DNA from: Variovorax sp. WS11
GTDB taxonomy: Bacteria > Pseudomonadota > Gammaproteobacteria > Burkholderiales > Burkholderiaceae_C
Reading direction: 5' to 3'
DNA length: 64,000 bases
NCBI RefSeq assembly: GCF_010499245.1
Contig: NZ_JAAGOW010000003.1
Coordinates: 1 to 64,000 of the forward strand
Made by a program: the position numbers and the translations under genes. Below are positions 1 to 9,320 of the stretch, in pieces (the first letter of the stretch is position 1; the number at the start of each line of letters is the position of its first letter). The notes beneath the pieces are model-generated. The model saw only the letters and a list, made by a program, of their open reading frames with translations. It was not told the DNA's origin and made no database searches.

Positions 1-168
1 GCCGAAATCGGCGGCGAATTCGGTGATGCGGTCCTTGAAGCGCTCGCCCACGTAGCTGAAGGCGAGTTCGGCGCCTTGCTCGTGGCAGGCCTTGGCGATG
101 CCGTAGGCGATGGAGCGGTTGCTCAGCACGCCGGTGATCAGGAATTTTTTGCCGGAAAGAAAGCCCAT
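1..168 (-). CDS. fabI: Enoyl-ACP reductase FabI, N-terminal part (gene continues beyond window)
   Basis: The first 56 residues of a minus-strand gene are present, starting at an ATG at 168. The translation begins MGFLSGKKFLITGVLSNRSI and continues with the SIAYGIAKACHEQGAELAF stretch typical of the NADH-dependent enoyl-ACP reductase FabI, which performs the last reduction of each fatty acid elongation cycle in the cytoplasm. The GVLSNRSIAYGIA segment is the characteristic FabI cofactor-binding loop. The catalytic Tyr-Lys part lies outside the window. It is divergent from the peptide importer, with only 37 bases between the two start codons. Confidence 0.95.
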   Translation of the reverse strand, partial: MGFLSGKKFLITGVLSNRSIAYGIAKACHEQGAELAFSYVGERFKDRITEFAADFG

Positions 169-205
169 GAAGCGACCTCGTGAAAATCTTGGGCAGAATT
201 CTCGC

Positions 206-2011
206 ATGCGGGTTCTCTGGCTCTGGTCTTTGGCGTTGTGTGCGGTGCCCGCGTGGGCGGCCCATGGCTATGCGCTCTGGGACGACCTCAAGTACCCGCC
301 CGGCTTCAAGGCCTTCGACTACGTGAATGCCGATGCGCCCAAGGGCGGCGAGCTGCACCTGGTGAGCAACCTGCGCTACTCCACCTTCGACAAGTACAAC
401 CCGTTCACGATCAAGGGCTCGGCCCCGGCCTACCTGGCCGGCATGCTCTTCGACACGCTGCTCGCCGGTTCCATGGACGAGACCGCGTCCGGCTACGGAT
501 TGCTGGCCGAGGACGTGAGCGTGGCACCCGACCGGCTGAGCGCCACCTTCAAGCTGCGGCCCGAGGCGCGCTTCCACGACGGCTCGCCGGTCGAAGCCGC
601 CGACGTGAAGCACAGCTACCAGACGCTGATCGGGCCCTACGCCACGCCGAGCTACAAGACGCTGCTGGATGAAGTGGAGGGCGCGGACGTGCTGGATGCG
701 CGCACCATCCGCTATCGCTTCAAGAAGCCGAACCGCGAGTTGCCGCTGGTGGTGGGCGGGCTGCCCGTCTTCAGCCGCAAGTGGGGCATGGAGAACGGCA
801 AGGCCAAGCCCTTCGACCAGGTGGTGATGGACATCCCCATCGGCAGCGGCCCGTACAAGATCGGCCCGGTGCGCTTCGGCAAGGACATCACCTACGTGCG
901 TGATCCCAGCTACTGGGCGCGCGACCTGGGCGTCAAGCGCGGCACCGGCAACTTCGACCGCATCACCATCAAGATCTACAAGGACAACACCGCGCGGCTG
1001 GAGGCGCTGAAGGCCGGCGAGTTCGACATGATGAGCTTCTACTCGGCGGGCGACTGGGCGCGCCGGGTCAACGGCAAGCGCTTCGACAAGGGCGAACTGG
1101 TCAAGTACGAGTTCGCACACAAGCAGCCCTCGGGCTTCCAGAGCTATGTGCTCAACAGCCGGCGCGAGCGCCTGAAGGACCCGCGCGTGCGCGAAGCCCT
1201 GGGCCTTGCGCTCGACTACGATTGGATGAACCGCCAGCTGTTCTACGGTGGCTATCCGCGCGTGAAGGACCTGTTCGGCAACACCGACTGCGCCGCCGAA
1301 GGCACGCCTTCGGTGGAAGAGCGCGCGCTGCTCGAGCCCTGGCGGGACAAGATCCCCGACTCGACCTTCGGGCCGATGGTGGTGCCGCCCACCACCGAGG
1401 GGCCGGACCATTCGCTGCGCAACAACCTGCGCCGGGCCCAGCAATTGCTGAAGGAAGCCGGCTGGGAATACCGCGACGGCGCACTGCGCAACGCCAAGGG
1501 CGAGGCGATGGAGCTCGAGTACCTCGACAGCAGGGAGGGCGGCGTGCGCACCGTCTCGCCCTGGGCGCGCAACCTCGAGAAGCTGGGCATCACCCTGAAG
1601 TTCGCCTCGGTCGACTTCGCGCTCTACCAGCAGCGGCTGGACAAGTTCGAATTCGACATCACCACGATAAACTTCCCCGGTACGCACAACCCCGGCCAGC
1701 AGTTGGCCGACATCTTCGGCAGCAAGGCGGCGAAGACCGAGAGCTCCGGCAACTTCATGGGCGTGAGCAGCCCGGCCGTCGATGCGCTGGTGGCCGACAT
1801 CGTGCGCGCCGACACCAAGGCCGAGCTGCTGCCGGCCTGCCGCGCGCTGGATCGGGTGATCATGCATAGTCATTACCTGATCCCGCAGTGGACCCTGACG
1901 GTGCACCGGATCGCCTACAACGCCTGGCGCCTCGCGCACAAGGCGCCAATGCCGCCCTACGCGGGCGGCGAAGACTGGGTCATGTCGACCTGGTGGGCCC
2001 GCAAGCCCTGA
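206..2011 (+). CDS. yejA: YejA-type periplasmic peptide-binding protein of an ABC importer
   Basis: This is the extracellular solute-binding protein (family 5) of the peptide importer encoded by the next three genes. With the ATG at 206 it is 601 residues, near the length of E. coli YejA, and begins with a Sec signal peptide ending in the cleavage-like site AWA-A around residue 19. An upstream in-frame ATG at 110 would lie inside the divergent fabI and bury the signal peptide, so I reject it. The mature start has the YejA-type motif LKYPPGFKAFDYVNADAPKG, followed by FDKYNPF. It should deliver oligopeptides to the YejB/YejE permeases; the actual substrate cannot be read from sequence. Confidence 0.9.
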   Translation: MRVLWLWSLALCAVPAWAAHGYALWDDLKYPPGFKAFDYVNADAPKGGELHLVSNLRYSTFDKYNPFTIKGSAPAYLAGMLFDTLLAGSMDETASGYGLLAEDVSVAPDRLSATFKLRPEARFHDGSPVEAADVKHSYQTLIGPYATPSYKTLLDEVEGADVLDARTIRYRFKKPNRELPLVVGGLPVFSRKWGMENGKAKPFDQVVMDIPIGSGPYKIGPVRFGKDITYVRDPSYWARDLGVKRGTGNFDRITIKIYKDNTARLEALKAGEFDMMSFYSAGDWARRVNGKRFDKGELVKYEFAHKQPSGFQSYVLNSRRERLKDPRVREALGLALDYDWMNRQLFYGGYPRVKDLFGNTDCAAEGTPSVEERALLEPWRDKIPDSTFGPMVVPPTTEGPDHSLRNNLRRAQQLLKEAGWEYRDGALRNAKGEAMELEYLDSREGGVRTVSPWARNLEKLGITLKFASVDFALYQQRLDKFEFDITTINFPGTHNPGQQLADIFGSKAAKTESSGNFMGVSSPAVDALVADIVRADTKAELLPACRALDRVIMHSHYLIPQWTLTVHRIAYNAWRLAHKAPMPPYAGGEDWVMSTWWARKP

Positions 2012-2027
2012 CAGGAAGGACGCACAG

Positions 2028-3056
2028 GTGCTGGGTTACGTTGTCAAGCGGCTTCTGCTCTTCATCCCGACGCTCCTGGGCGTACTGCTCGTGACCTTTC
2101 TGGTGATCCAGTTCGTGCCCGGCGGGCCGGTCGAGCAGTACCTGGCCGAGGCCCGCGCCGGCGCGCGCGGCGGCGTCGAATCGGGCGGCTCGAACTACCG
2201 CGGTGACCAGGGCGTAGACCCGAAGCGGCTGGCGGAGATCAAGGCGCTCTACGGCTTCGACAAGCCGGCGCACGAGCGCCTCTTGCAGATGCTCGGGCAG
2301 TTCGCGCGCTTCGACCTGGGCCGCAGCTTCTTCCAGAACAAGGACGTGTGGACGCTGATCCTCGAGAAACTGCCGGTCTCGATCAGCCTGGGCCTGTGGA
2401 CCTTCTTCATCAGCTACGGCATTGCCGTGCCGCTGGGCGTGGCCAAGGCGGTGCGGGCCGGCACGCGCTTCGACCTGGTCACCACGCTAATCATCCTCGT
2501 CGGCTACGCGATCCCGGGCTTCGTGCTCGGCGTGGCGCTCCTGGTGGTCTTCGGGGGGCAGCTGCAGTGGTTTCCGCTGCGTGGCCTCACCTCGGCCAAT
2601 TGGGACGAGATGAGCTGGGGCTCGCGCATCGTCGACTATCTGTGGCACATCGCGCTGCCGGTGACTGCGATGGTGGTCGGCAGCTTCGCGGTAACCGCCA
2701 TGCTGACCAAGAACGCCTTCCTCGAGGAGATCCGCAAGCAATACGTGCTGACCGCGCGGGCCAAGGGCCTGGGCGAGCGGCAGGTGTTGTGGAAGCACGT
2801 GTTCCGCAACGCGCTGATCCCGATCATCACGGGGCTGCCGGCGGCCTTCGTGGGGGCCTTCTTCACCGGCTCGCTGCTCATAGAGACCTTGTTCTCGCTC
2901 GACGGCCTGGGGCTGCTGGGCTACGAGAGCGTGATCCGGCGCGACTACCCTGTCGTGCTGGGTACGCTTTACCTGTTCACGCTGATCGGGCTGGTGACCA
3001 AGCTGATCAGCGACCTCAGCTACGTGTGGGTGGATCCGCGTGTCAAGTTCGATTGA
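2028..3056 (+). CDS. yejB: YejB-type ABC transporter permease
   Basis: This 342-residue inner-membrane permease belongs to the DppB/OppB class. It starts with GTG at 2028, preceded by a good ribosome-binding site (AGGAAGGA, 2013-2020), 16 bases after yejA stops. The N-terminal helix (MLGYVVKRLLLFIPTLLGVL) and the long periplasmic segment before the transmembrane core are typical of YejB. The EAA-type cytoplasmic loop that contacts the ATPase is visible near residues 235-255 (VLTARAKGLGERQVLWKHVF). It pairs with YejE to form the membrane channel. It overlaps the next gene by 17 bases, which suggests translational coupling. Confidence 0.92.
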   Translation: MLGYVVKRLLLFIPTLLGVLLVTFLVIQFVPGGPVEQYLAEARAGARGGVESGGSNYRGDQGVDPKRLAEIKALYGFDKPAHERLLQMLGQFARFDLGRSFFQNKDVWTLILEKLPVSISLGLWTFFISYGIAVPLGVAKAVRAGTRFDLVTTLIILVGYAIPGFVLGVALLVVFGGQLQWFPLRGLTSANWDEMSWGSRIVDYLWHIALPVTAMVVGSFAVTAMLTKNAFLEEIRKQYVLTARAKGLGERQVLWKHVFRNALIPIITGLPAAFVGAFFTGSLLIETLFSLDGLGLLGYESVIRRDYPVVLGTLYLFTLIGLVTKLISDLSYVWVDPRVKFD

Positions 3057-4176
3057 GTCGGCCACTGCCGGCACCCAGACCGTCCTGGCCGAGGCTGTCG
3101 AGGCCGTGCCCCTGTCGATGAGCTCGGGACAACCGAAAGGCGCGACCAGGGCGAGCCTGAGCCCGGGCCGCCGCGCCTGGCTTCGCTTCAAGCGCAATCG
3201 GCTGGGCTTCTGGAGCCTCGTCCTCTTCGCGTCGATGGTGGTGGTGAGCCTGTTCGCGGAAGTGCTGTCGACCGACCGGCCGCTGATCGTGCGCTACGAG
3301 GGCAAGACCTATTTCCCGGTGCTGCGCGACTATTCGGAGAAGACCTTCGGCGGCGACTTCGAAACGCCCACCGACTACCTCGATCCCTTTATCCGCGAGC
3401 GCATCACGCAGGGCGGCAACTGGGCGATCTACGCACCCAATCCCTATGGCCCGAAGACGCTCAACTATTTTGCCAAGTCGCCCAGCCCGGCCGCACCCAC
3501 GCACGACAACTGGCTCGGCACCGACGACCGCGGCCGCGATCTGCTGGCGCAACTTCTCTACGGCTTCCGGGTGAGCGTGCTCTTCGGGCTGGCGCTGACC
3601 ATCACCGGCACGGTGCTGGGCGTTGCCGCCGGGGCGGTGCAGGGCTACTTCGCGGGCAAGGTCGACCTCGCCTTGCAGCGCTTCATCGAAATCTGGAGCT
3701 CGATGCCCGAGCTGTACCTGCTGATCATCTTCAGCGCCATCTTCGCACCCAGCGTGGCGCTGCTGCTCATCTTGCTGAGCCTGTTCGGCTGGATGGGCCT
3801 GTCGGACTACGTGCGCGCCGAGTTCCTGCGCAACCGGCAGATGGACTATGTGCGGGCCGCGCGCGCGCTCGGCGTGGGCAACCTGCAGATCATGTGGCGC
3901 CACATCCTGCCCAACAGCATGACGCCGGTCGTGACTTTCCTGCCATTCCGCATGAGCGCGGCGATCCTGGCGCTGACCTCGCTGGACTTCCTGGGGCTGG
4001 GCGTGCCGCCCGGAACGCCTTCGCTGGGCGAACTGCTGAACCAGGGCAAGGCCAACATCGATGCATGGTGGATCTCGATCTCCACCTTCGCCGTGCTCGT
4101 GGTGACGCTGATGCTGCTGACCTTCATGGGCGACGCGCTGCGCGATGCGCTGGATCCGCGGAAGGCCGATCAATGA
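3040..4176 (+). CDS. yejE: YejE-type ABC transporter permease
   Basis: The second permease of the YejABEF importer, 378 residues from a GTG at 3040 that overlaps the end of yejB by 17 bases. A later in-frame ATG at 3118 is the alternative and would remove 26 poorly hydrophobic residues. The protein has the long insert after the first helix that marks YejE (residues about 85-160, including the WLGTDDRGRDLLAQLLYGF segment, also seen in DppC/OppC). The EAA loop is near residue 270 (VRAARALGVGNLQIMWRHI). The stop overlaps the yejF start as ATGA. Confidence 0.9.
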   Translation: MSSSIESATAGTQTVLAEAVEAVPLSMSSGQPKGATRASLSPGRRAWLRFKRNRLGFWSLVLFASMVVVSLFAEVLSTDRPLIVRYEGKTYFPVLRDYSEKTFGGDFETPTDYLDPFIRERITQGGNWAIYAPNPYGPKTLNYFAKSPSPAAPTHDNWLGTDDRGRDLLAQLLYGFRVSVLFGLALTITGTVLGVAAGAVQGYFAGKVDLALQRFIEIWSSMPELYLLIIFSAIFAPSVALLLILLSLFGWMGLSDYVRAEFLRNRQMDYVRAARALGVGNLQIMWRHILPNSMTPVVTFLPFRMSAAILALTSLDFLGLGVPPGTPSLGELLNQGKANIDAWWISISTFAVLVVTLMLLTFMGDALRDALDPRKADQ

Positions 4177-5786
4177 GCGCCGCGCTGCTGGAAGTTCAGG
4201 GGCTGCGTGTCGCCTTCGGCGGCAAGGAAGTGGTGCATGGCATCGACTTCGGCATCGCGCCCAGCGAGAAGCTGGCCCTCGTGGGCGAGTCGGGATCGGG
4301 CAAGACCGTCACCGCGCTGAGCCTGCTTCGGCTGGCCCTCAATGCCGAGGTCTCCGGCCATGCGCGGCTGGCGGGGAACGGGGAGGGCGCCGGCCCGCGC
4401 GATCTGCTGTCCCTGCCCGAGCGCGAGTTGCGCGCCATCCGCGGCAAGGAGATCGCGATGATCTTCCAGGAGCCGATGACCGCGCTCAACGCGCTCTACA
4501 GCGTCGGCGACCAGATCGCGGAGGTGCTGGAACTGCACGAGGCGCTGCCGAAGCGGGCGGCGCAGGAGGCGGCGGTGCAGCTCCTGGCCGACACCGGCAT
4601 TCCCGAGCCGCAGCGGCGGGCGCGGGCCTTTCCGCACCAGCTCTCCGGCGGTCAGCGCCAGCGCGCCATGATCGCGATGGCCCTGGCGTGCAAGCCGAGG
4701 TTGCTGCTGGCCGACGAGCCGACCACCGCGCTCGACGTGACCGTGCGCGCGCAGATACTGGAACTGCTGGCCGAGTTGCAGGACAAGTACCACATGGCGG
4801 TGCTGATGATCACCCACGACCTGAACCTGGTGCGCCGCTTCGCCGACCGCGTGGCCGTCATGGAGAACGGTTACATCGTCGAGCAGGGCGCGGTGACCAC
4901 CGTGTTCGGCGCTCCGCAGCATCCCTACACCCGCAAGCTGATCGACAGCCGGCCGGTGCGCGACGTGCCGCCCGTGCCGCCGCAGGAGGAGCCGCCGGTG
5001 CTCGAGGCCCAGGGCCTGCGCGTGAGCTATCCGGTCTCGCGGCCCGGCCTCGCCGGCTGGTTCCGCAAGGGCGAGTTCGTGGCGGTGCAGGGCGCCGATT
5101 TCCGCATCGCGCAGGGCGAGACGCTGGGCGTGGTGGGCGAGTCGGGCTCGGGCAAGTCGACGCTGGCGCTGGCCGCGCTGGGCCTGCTCAAGCATGGCGG
5201 CAGTCTCGGCGTCGCAGGCCAGCGCTGGAACACGGGCGGCGCGAGCAATCGCGCGCTGCGCCGGCAAATGCAAGTGGTGTTCCAGGATCCGTTCTCCTCG
5301 CTCTCGCCGCGCATGACGGTGGAGGAGATCGTCGGCGAGGGCCTGACCGTGCATGCGCCGGAACTGGACGTCGCCGCCCGCCGCACGCGGGCGCTGGCGG
5401 CGCTGGCCGACGTGGGCCTGAGCGAGGCGCAGTTCCCGTCGCTGCTCGACCGCTACCCGCACGAGTTCTCGGGTGGCCAGCGCCAGCGGCTGGCCATCGC
5501 GCGGGCGCTGATCGTCGATCCGCGGCTGCTGGTTCTGGACGAGCCCACCAGCGCCTTGGACGTCACCATCCAGAAGCAGGTGCTGGGGCTGCTGCAGCGC
5601 CTGCAGCGCGAGCGCGGCTTGAGCTACCTGCTGATCACGCACGACGTCGAGGTGATCCGCGCCATGGCGCACCAGGTCATCGTGATGAAGGATGGCGCGA
5701 TCCTCGAATCCGGCGCCGCCCTGCGGGTCCTCGATGCGCCCGAACATCCCTATACGCAGAAGCTGGTGGCCGCGGCCGTTGGCTGA
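4173..5786 (+). CDS. yejF: YejF-type dual ATP-binding protein of the peptide importer
   Basis: This 537-residue cytoplasmic ATPase carries two complete ABC domains in one chain, as YejF does. The first has Walker A GESGSGKT at residues 38-45, signature LSGGQRQR near 158 and Walker B LLLADEPTTALD. The second has GESGSGKS near 320, FSGGQRQR near 430 and LLVLDEPTSALD. Each half ends with the oligopeptide-family HPYT motif (HPYTRKL and HPYTQKL). The ATG at 4173 overlaps the yejE stop by 4 bases (ATGA). It energises import through YejB/YejE. Confidence 0.94.
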   Translation: MSAALLEVQGLRVAFGGKEVVHGIDFGIAPSEKLALVGESGSGKTVTALSLLRLALNAEVSGHARLAGNGEGAGPRDLLSLPERELRAIRGKEIAMIFQEPMTALNALYSVGDQIAEVLELHEALPKRAAQEAAVQLLADTGIPEPQRRARAFPHQLSGGQRQRAMIAMALACKPRLLLADEPTTALDVTVRAQILELLAELQDKYHMAVLMITHDLNLVRRFADRVAVMENGYIVEQGAVTTVFGAPQHPYTRKLIDSRPVRDVPPVPPQEEPPVLEAQGLRVSYPVSRPGLAGWFRKGEFVAVQGADFRIAQGETLGVVGESGSGKSTLALAALGLLKHGGSLGVAGQRWNTGGASNRALRRQMQVVFQDPFSSLSPRMTVEEIVGEGLTVHAPELDVAARRTRALAALADVGLSEAQFPSLLDRYPHEFSGGQRQRLAIARALIVDPRLLVLDEPTSALDVTIQKQVLGLLQRLQRERGLSYLLITHDVEVIRAMAHQVIVMKDGAILESGAALRVLDAPEHPYTQKLVAAAVG

Positions 5787-5809
5787 TTGAAAGAACGCGG
5801 AACGAATCG

Positions 5810-7007
5810 ATGTCGACAATCGGAAGCGAGCGGCGCGGCGCCTGGCGTGCGGCGCTGGCCTGCATGGTGACTCTGGCGGTGGCGATGGGCCTGGGGCGCT
5901 TCGCCTTCACGCCCATGCTGCCGGTCATGCTGCACGAGGGCAAGCTGGACCTGCAGGAGGGCGGGCTGCTGGCCTCGCTCAACTACCTGGGCTATTTCGT
6001 GGGTGCGCTGTCGTGTGCGGCGATCCGGCTCGAGGCCGCTGCCATGGTGCGCGGCGGACTGGTCGCCACCGCGGCGCTGCTGCTCGGGATGGGGCTCTGG
6101 GACAACTTCACCGTCTGGGGCGTGCTGCGCACGGCGGCCGGGGTGGTCAGCGCCTGGACCTTCGTCTTCGCCTCGGGATGGGGCCTCAGGCGCCTCGCCG
6201 AGACCCATGCGCCGACGCTGCAGGGCGTGATCTACACGGGGCCGGGGATCGGAATCGTCGTCACAGGGTCTTGGCAGCACGATCGGGCGTTGGGCTCGAG
6301 GCCGGCTGGATCGGCTTCGGCTGTTTCCGGTGGTGCTGATCGCCGGCGTCTGGCGCATCTTCGGCGACGGAATCCATTCCCAGGCCGCCGCGGTCGCAGG
6401 TGCAGCCGCCACGGGGCAAGCCGACTCGGCCGCGACACGCAGCGATGCCCGCTGGCTGGTCGCTCTCTATGCCCTGGCCGGCTTCGGCTACATCATCACC
6501 GCCACCTTCCTGCCCGTGATCGCGCGCCAGGCGCTGCCGGGCTCGTCCTGGCCCGACCTGTTCTGGCCGATGTTCGGCCTGGCGGTGGTTCCGGGCGCGC
6601 TCATCGGCGCACGGGCGCCGGTGCAGTGGGACAACCGGCTGCTGCTCGCGCTCGCCTACGGGCTGCAGGCGCTCGGCGTGCTGCTGTCGGTGGCCTGGCC
6701 CAGCATCGCCGGCTTCATGCTGGGCAGCCTGCTGCTGGGCCTGCCGTTCACGGCGATCACCCTGTTCGCGATGCGGGATGCGCGCCGCCTGCGCGGCAAC
6801 GCGGCGGCCGGGCTGATCGGCTATGCCACGGCTTCCTACGGCGTCGGCCAGATCCTGGGGCCGCTCTTCGCCGCGCCGCTGGCGCAGCGCACCGGCTCCT
6901 TCACCGTGCCGCTGCTGGTGGCCGCCGCCGCGCTGGCGCTAGGCGCGCTGCTGTTCGCCTGGGTCTGGTGGCGCTCCAGGCGGCCGGCAGGCGCATTCGC
7001 CGCGTAG
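5810..7007 (+). pseudogene. YbfB/YjiJ-type MFS transporter gene broken by two frameshifts
   Basis: The reading frame opens at ATG 5810 and encodes the start of a 12-helix major facilitator of the YbfB/YjiJ group (MGLGRFAFTPMLPVML near residue 25, then the YTGPGIGIVVTG stretch). Around 6266-6272 the coding frame shifts by one base, so that LAARSGVGLEAGWIGFGCF is read in the next frame. Around 6322-6330 it shifts again, and PVVLIAGVWRIF continues in the third frame to the stop at 7005-7007. Both changes are equivalent to a single missing base. Without them a protein of about 398 residues would result. Either the gene is a young pseudogene or the assembly has two errors 60 bases apart. It follows yejF by 23 bases. 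Confidence 0.8.
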
Positions 7008-7035
7008 AACCCCGCGTTTCCTGACGTGTTTGGCA

Positions 7036-7094
7036 TATAATTCGAGGCTCACGACCAAACGGGCGGGTACCTACCGCCCGTTTTTTATTGGTCG
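7036..7094 (+). promoter_or_regulatory. rimP-nusA-infB leader: -10 box and nested hairpin with U-tract
   Basis: A perfect TATAAT lies at 7036-7041, without a convincing -35 hexamer. Downstream is a nested inverted repeat. The outer arms are CGACCAA (7052-7058) and TTGGTCG (7088-7094). The inner 8-bp stem is ACGGGCGG (7059-7066) with CCGCCCGT (7074-7081), around a 7-base loop, followed by six T (7081-7086). The inner hairpin plus T-run has the form of an intrinsic terminator placed about 90 bases before rimP. The outer arms would extend the helix across the T-run, so transcription of this operon is plausibly attenuated. A leader ahead of rimP-nusA is known in other proteobacteria; identity with those families is not shown. 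Confidence 0.6.
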
Positions 7095-7170
7095 AAGCAT
7101 TTTTCCGGAGCGCCGAGCGGGCGGCGCACCGGGCACACACACAGAAAACTCAGAAGGCGCACTCAAGCAC

Positions 7171-7794
7171 GTGGCATTGCAGCAGACAGTGGAACGAACC
7201 GTGGCCGGCCTCGGCTACGACCTGGTCGAGATCGAACGCTCGGCGGGAGGACTGCTGCGTGTCACGATTGATTTGCCCTGGAGCGGCCCCATATCGGATG
7301 CGGTGGCGCCCGAGGTGCCCGAGGCTTTCGTCACCGTCGAGGACTGCGAGAAGGTCACGCGGCAGCTGCAGTTCGCGCTCGAGGTGGACAGCATCGACTA
7401 CAAGCGGCTCGAGGTTTCTTCGCCGGGGATTGACCGGCCGCTGCGCAATGAGCAGGATTTCGAACGTTTCATCGGCGAGGTGATCGACGTCACGCTGAAG
7501 GCGCCCATGGGCGCCGCCGCGGCTGGCCAGGTGGCGGCCAACCGCAAGAAGTTTCGCGGCACGCTGGAGCGCGTCGCAGGGGCAGACGGCGCCCAGGGCT
7601 GGCAGATCGTCTGGAACCAGGAGCCCGAAGGAAAGACGGCGCCGAAGCCCGGCCAGAAGATCAGCAGGAAGCGCGCGCCCGCCCCGATGCAGGCGCTGGG
7701 CTTCACCCTGGACGAGCTGCGCGAGGCGCGGCTCGCCCCGATCGTGGATTTCAAGGGGCGCAGGCCCAAACCCGACATGACGGCGTCGGAATGA
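7171..7794 (+). CDS. rimP: Ribosome maturation factor RimP
   Basis: RimP assists late assembly of the 30S subunit. The GTG at 7171 gives a 207-residue protein beginning MALQQTVERTVAGLGYDLVE, the usual RimP start. The conserved core VTVEDCEKVTRQL and YKRLEVSSPGIDRPL is at residues 50-90. It is longer than the usual 150-170 residues because of a lysine- and proline-rich insert in the C-terminal SH3-like part (near residues 110-180). It is the first gene of the rimP-nusA-infB operon, and its stop overlaps an alternative nusA ATG. Confidence 0.93.
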   Translation: MALQQTVERTVAGLGYDLVEIERSAGGLLRVTIDLPWSGPISDAVAPEVPEAFVTVEDCEKVTRQLQFALEVDSIDYKRLEVSSPGIDRPLRNEQDFERFIGEVIDVTLKAPMGAAAAGQVAANRKKFRGTLERVAGADGAQGWQIVWNQEPEGKTAPKPGQKISRKRAPAPMQALGFTLDELREARLAPIVDFKGRRPKPDMTASE

Positions 7795-7811
7795 ACAAGG
7801 AGAGTGGTGGC

Positions 7812-9296
7812 ATGAATCGCGAAATGTTGATGTTGGTGGATGCGATCTCGCGCGAGAAGAACGTCGAGCGCGACGTTGTCTTCGGTGCGGTCGAGTCCGC
7901 CCTGGCGCAAGCCACCAAGAAGCTCTACCAGGGCGATGTGGACATCCGCGTCGCGGTGGATCGCGACAGCGGCGACTACGAGACCTTCCGCCGCTGGCAC
8001 GTGGTGCCCGACGAGGCCGGCCTGCAATTGCCCGACCAGGAAATCCTGCTGTTCGAGGCCAAAGAAGAGATGCCCGACATCGAGCTCGACGAGTACATCG
8101 AGGAATCGGTGGAGTCGGTGCCGATCGGCCGTATCGGCGCGATGGCGGCCAAGCAGGTCATCCTCCAGAAGATCCGCGACGCCGAGCGCGAGATGCTGCT
8201 CAACGACTTCATGTCGCGCGGCGAGAAGATCTTCACCGGCACCGTCAAGCGCCTCGACAAGGGCGACATCATCGTCGAGGCCGGCCGCGTCGAGGGCCGC
8301 CTGCGCCGCAGCGAGATGATCTCCAAGGAGAACCTGCGCAACGGCGACCGCGTGCGGGCCATGATCATGGAGGTCGACCTCACGCTGCGCGGCGCCCCCA
8401 TCATCCTGTCGCGCGCGGCGCCCGAGTTCATGATCGAGCTGTTCCGCCAGGAAGTGCCCGAGATCGAGCAGGGTCTGCTCGAAATCAAGAGCTGCGCTCG
8501 CGATCCCGGCTCGCGCGCCAAGATTGCCGTGCTCTCGCACGACAAGCGTGTCGACCCGATCGGCACCTGCGTCGGCGTGCGCGGCACGCGCGTCAATGCC
8601 GTCACCAACGAGCTCGCCGGCGAGCGCGTGGACATCGTGCTGTGGAGCGAGGACCCGGCCCAGTTCGTGATCGGTGCGCTGGCCCCGGCCAACGTGTCCT
8701 CGATCGTGGTCGACGAGGAAAAGCACGCCATGGACGTGGTGGTCGATGAGGAAAACCTCGCGATCGCGATCGGCCGCGGCGGCCAGAACGTGCGGCTCGC
8801 TTCCGAGCTGACCGGCTGGAAGATCAACATCATGGACGCCAACGAGTCGGCCCAGAAGCAGGCGACCGAGACCGACGCCAGCCGCAAGCTCTTCATGGAA
8901 AAGCTCGACGTCGACGAGGAAATCGCCGACATCCTGATCTCCGAGGGCTTCACCAGCCTGGAGGAGGTGGCCTACGTGCCGATCTCCGAGCTGCTCGAGA
9001 TCGAGAGCTTCGACGAGGACACGATCAACGAGCTGCGCTCGCGCGCCAAGGATGCGCTGCTCACCATGGAAATCGCCCGGGAAGAGAACGTCGAGAGCGT
9101 CTCGCAGGACCTGCGCGACCTCGAGGGCCTCGACCCCGCCCTGATCCCGAAGCTGGCCGATGCCGGCGTGCATACGCGCGACGACCTGGCCGACCTCGCG
9201 GTCGACGAACTCACCGAAATCACCGGCCAGAGCGCCGATGAAGCCAAGAACCTCATCTTGAAGGCCCGCGAACACTGGTTCGCCGGCCAAGAGTGA
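7812..9296 (+). CDS. nusA: Transcription termination/antitermination factor NusA
   Basis: NusA binds RNA polymerase and modulates pausing, termination and antitermination. I choose the ATG at 7812 (MNREMLMLVDAISREKNVER, 494 residues) because AAGGAG at 7797-7802 sits about 9 bases upstream. The ATG at 7791, overlapping rimP, would add 7 residues. The N-terminal polymerase-binding domain is followed by an S1 domain (FTGTVKRLDKGDIIVEAG, near 145), two KH domains (GVRGTRVNAVTNELAGERVD near 260; AIGRGGQNVRLASELTGW near 325) and two acidic C-terminal helix-hairpin repeats typical of proteobacterial NusA. Confidence 0.96.
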   Translation: MNREMLMLVDAISREKNVERDVVFGAVESALAQATKKLYQGDVDIRVAVDRDSGDYETFRRWHVVPDEAGLQLPDQEILLFEAKEEMPDIELDEYIEESVESVPIGRIGAMAAKQVILQKIRDAEREMLLNDFMSRGEKIFTGTVKRLDKGDIIVEAGRVEGRLRRSEMISKENLRNGDRVRAMIMEVDLTLRGAPIILSRAAPEFMIELFRQEVPEIEQGLLEIKSCARDPGSRAKIAVLSHDKRVDPIGTCVGVRGTRVNAVTNELAGERVDIVLWSEDPAQFVIGALAPANVSSIVVDEEKHAMDVVVDEENLAIAIGRGGQNVRLASELTGWKINIMDANESAQKQATETDASRKLFMEKLDVDEEIADILISEGFTSLEEVAYVPISELLEIESFDEDTINELRSRAKDALLTMEIAREENVESVSQDLRDLEGLDPALIPKLADAGVHTRDDLADLAVDELTEITGQSADEAKNLILKAREHWFAGQE

Positions 9297-9320
9297 CGGT
9301 CATGGAGGCACGAAAGCAAT

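Noticed and set aside
4145..7024. A 959-codon plus-strand frame overlapping yejF and the YbfB-like gene
   Set aside because: Its first half is yejF in a wrong frame; only the part after 5810 is real, and it ends out of frame.
7013..7041. A full sigma-70 promoter at the rimP leader
   Set aside because: TATAAT is perfect but no hexamer at 16-18 bases resembles TTGACA, so I report only the -10 element.
7398..9290. A 630-codon minus-strand open frame opposite rimP-nusA
   Set aside because: It is the mirror of highly conserved genes in GC-rich DNA and its translation is low-complexity with no family motifs.
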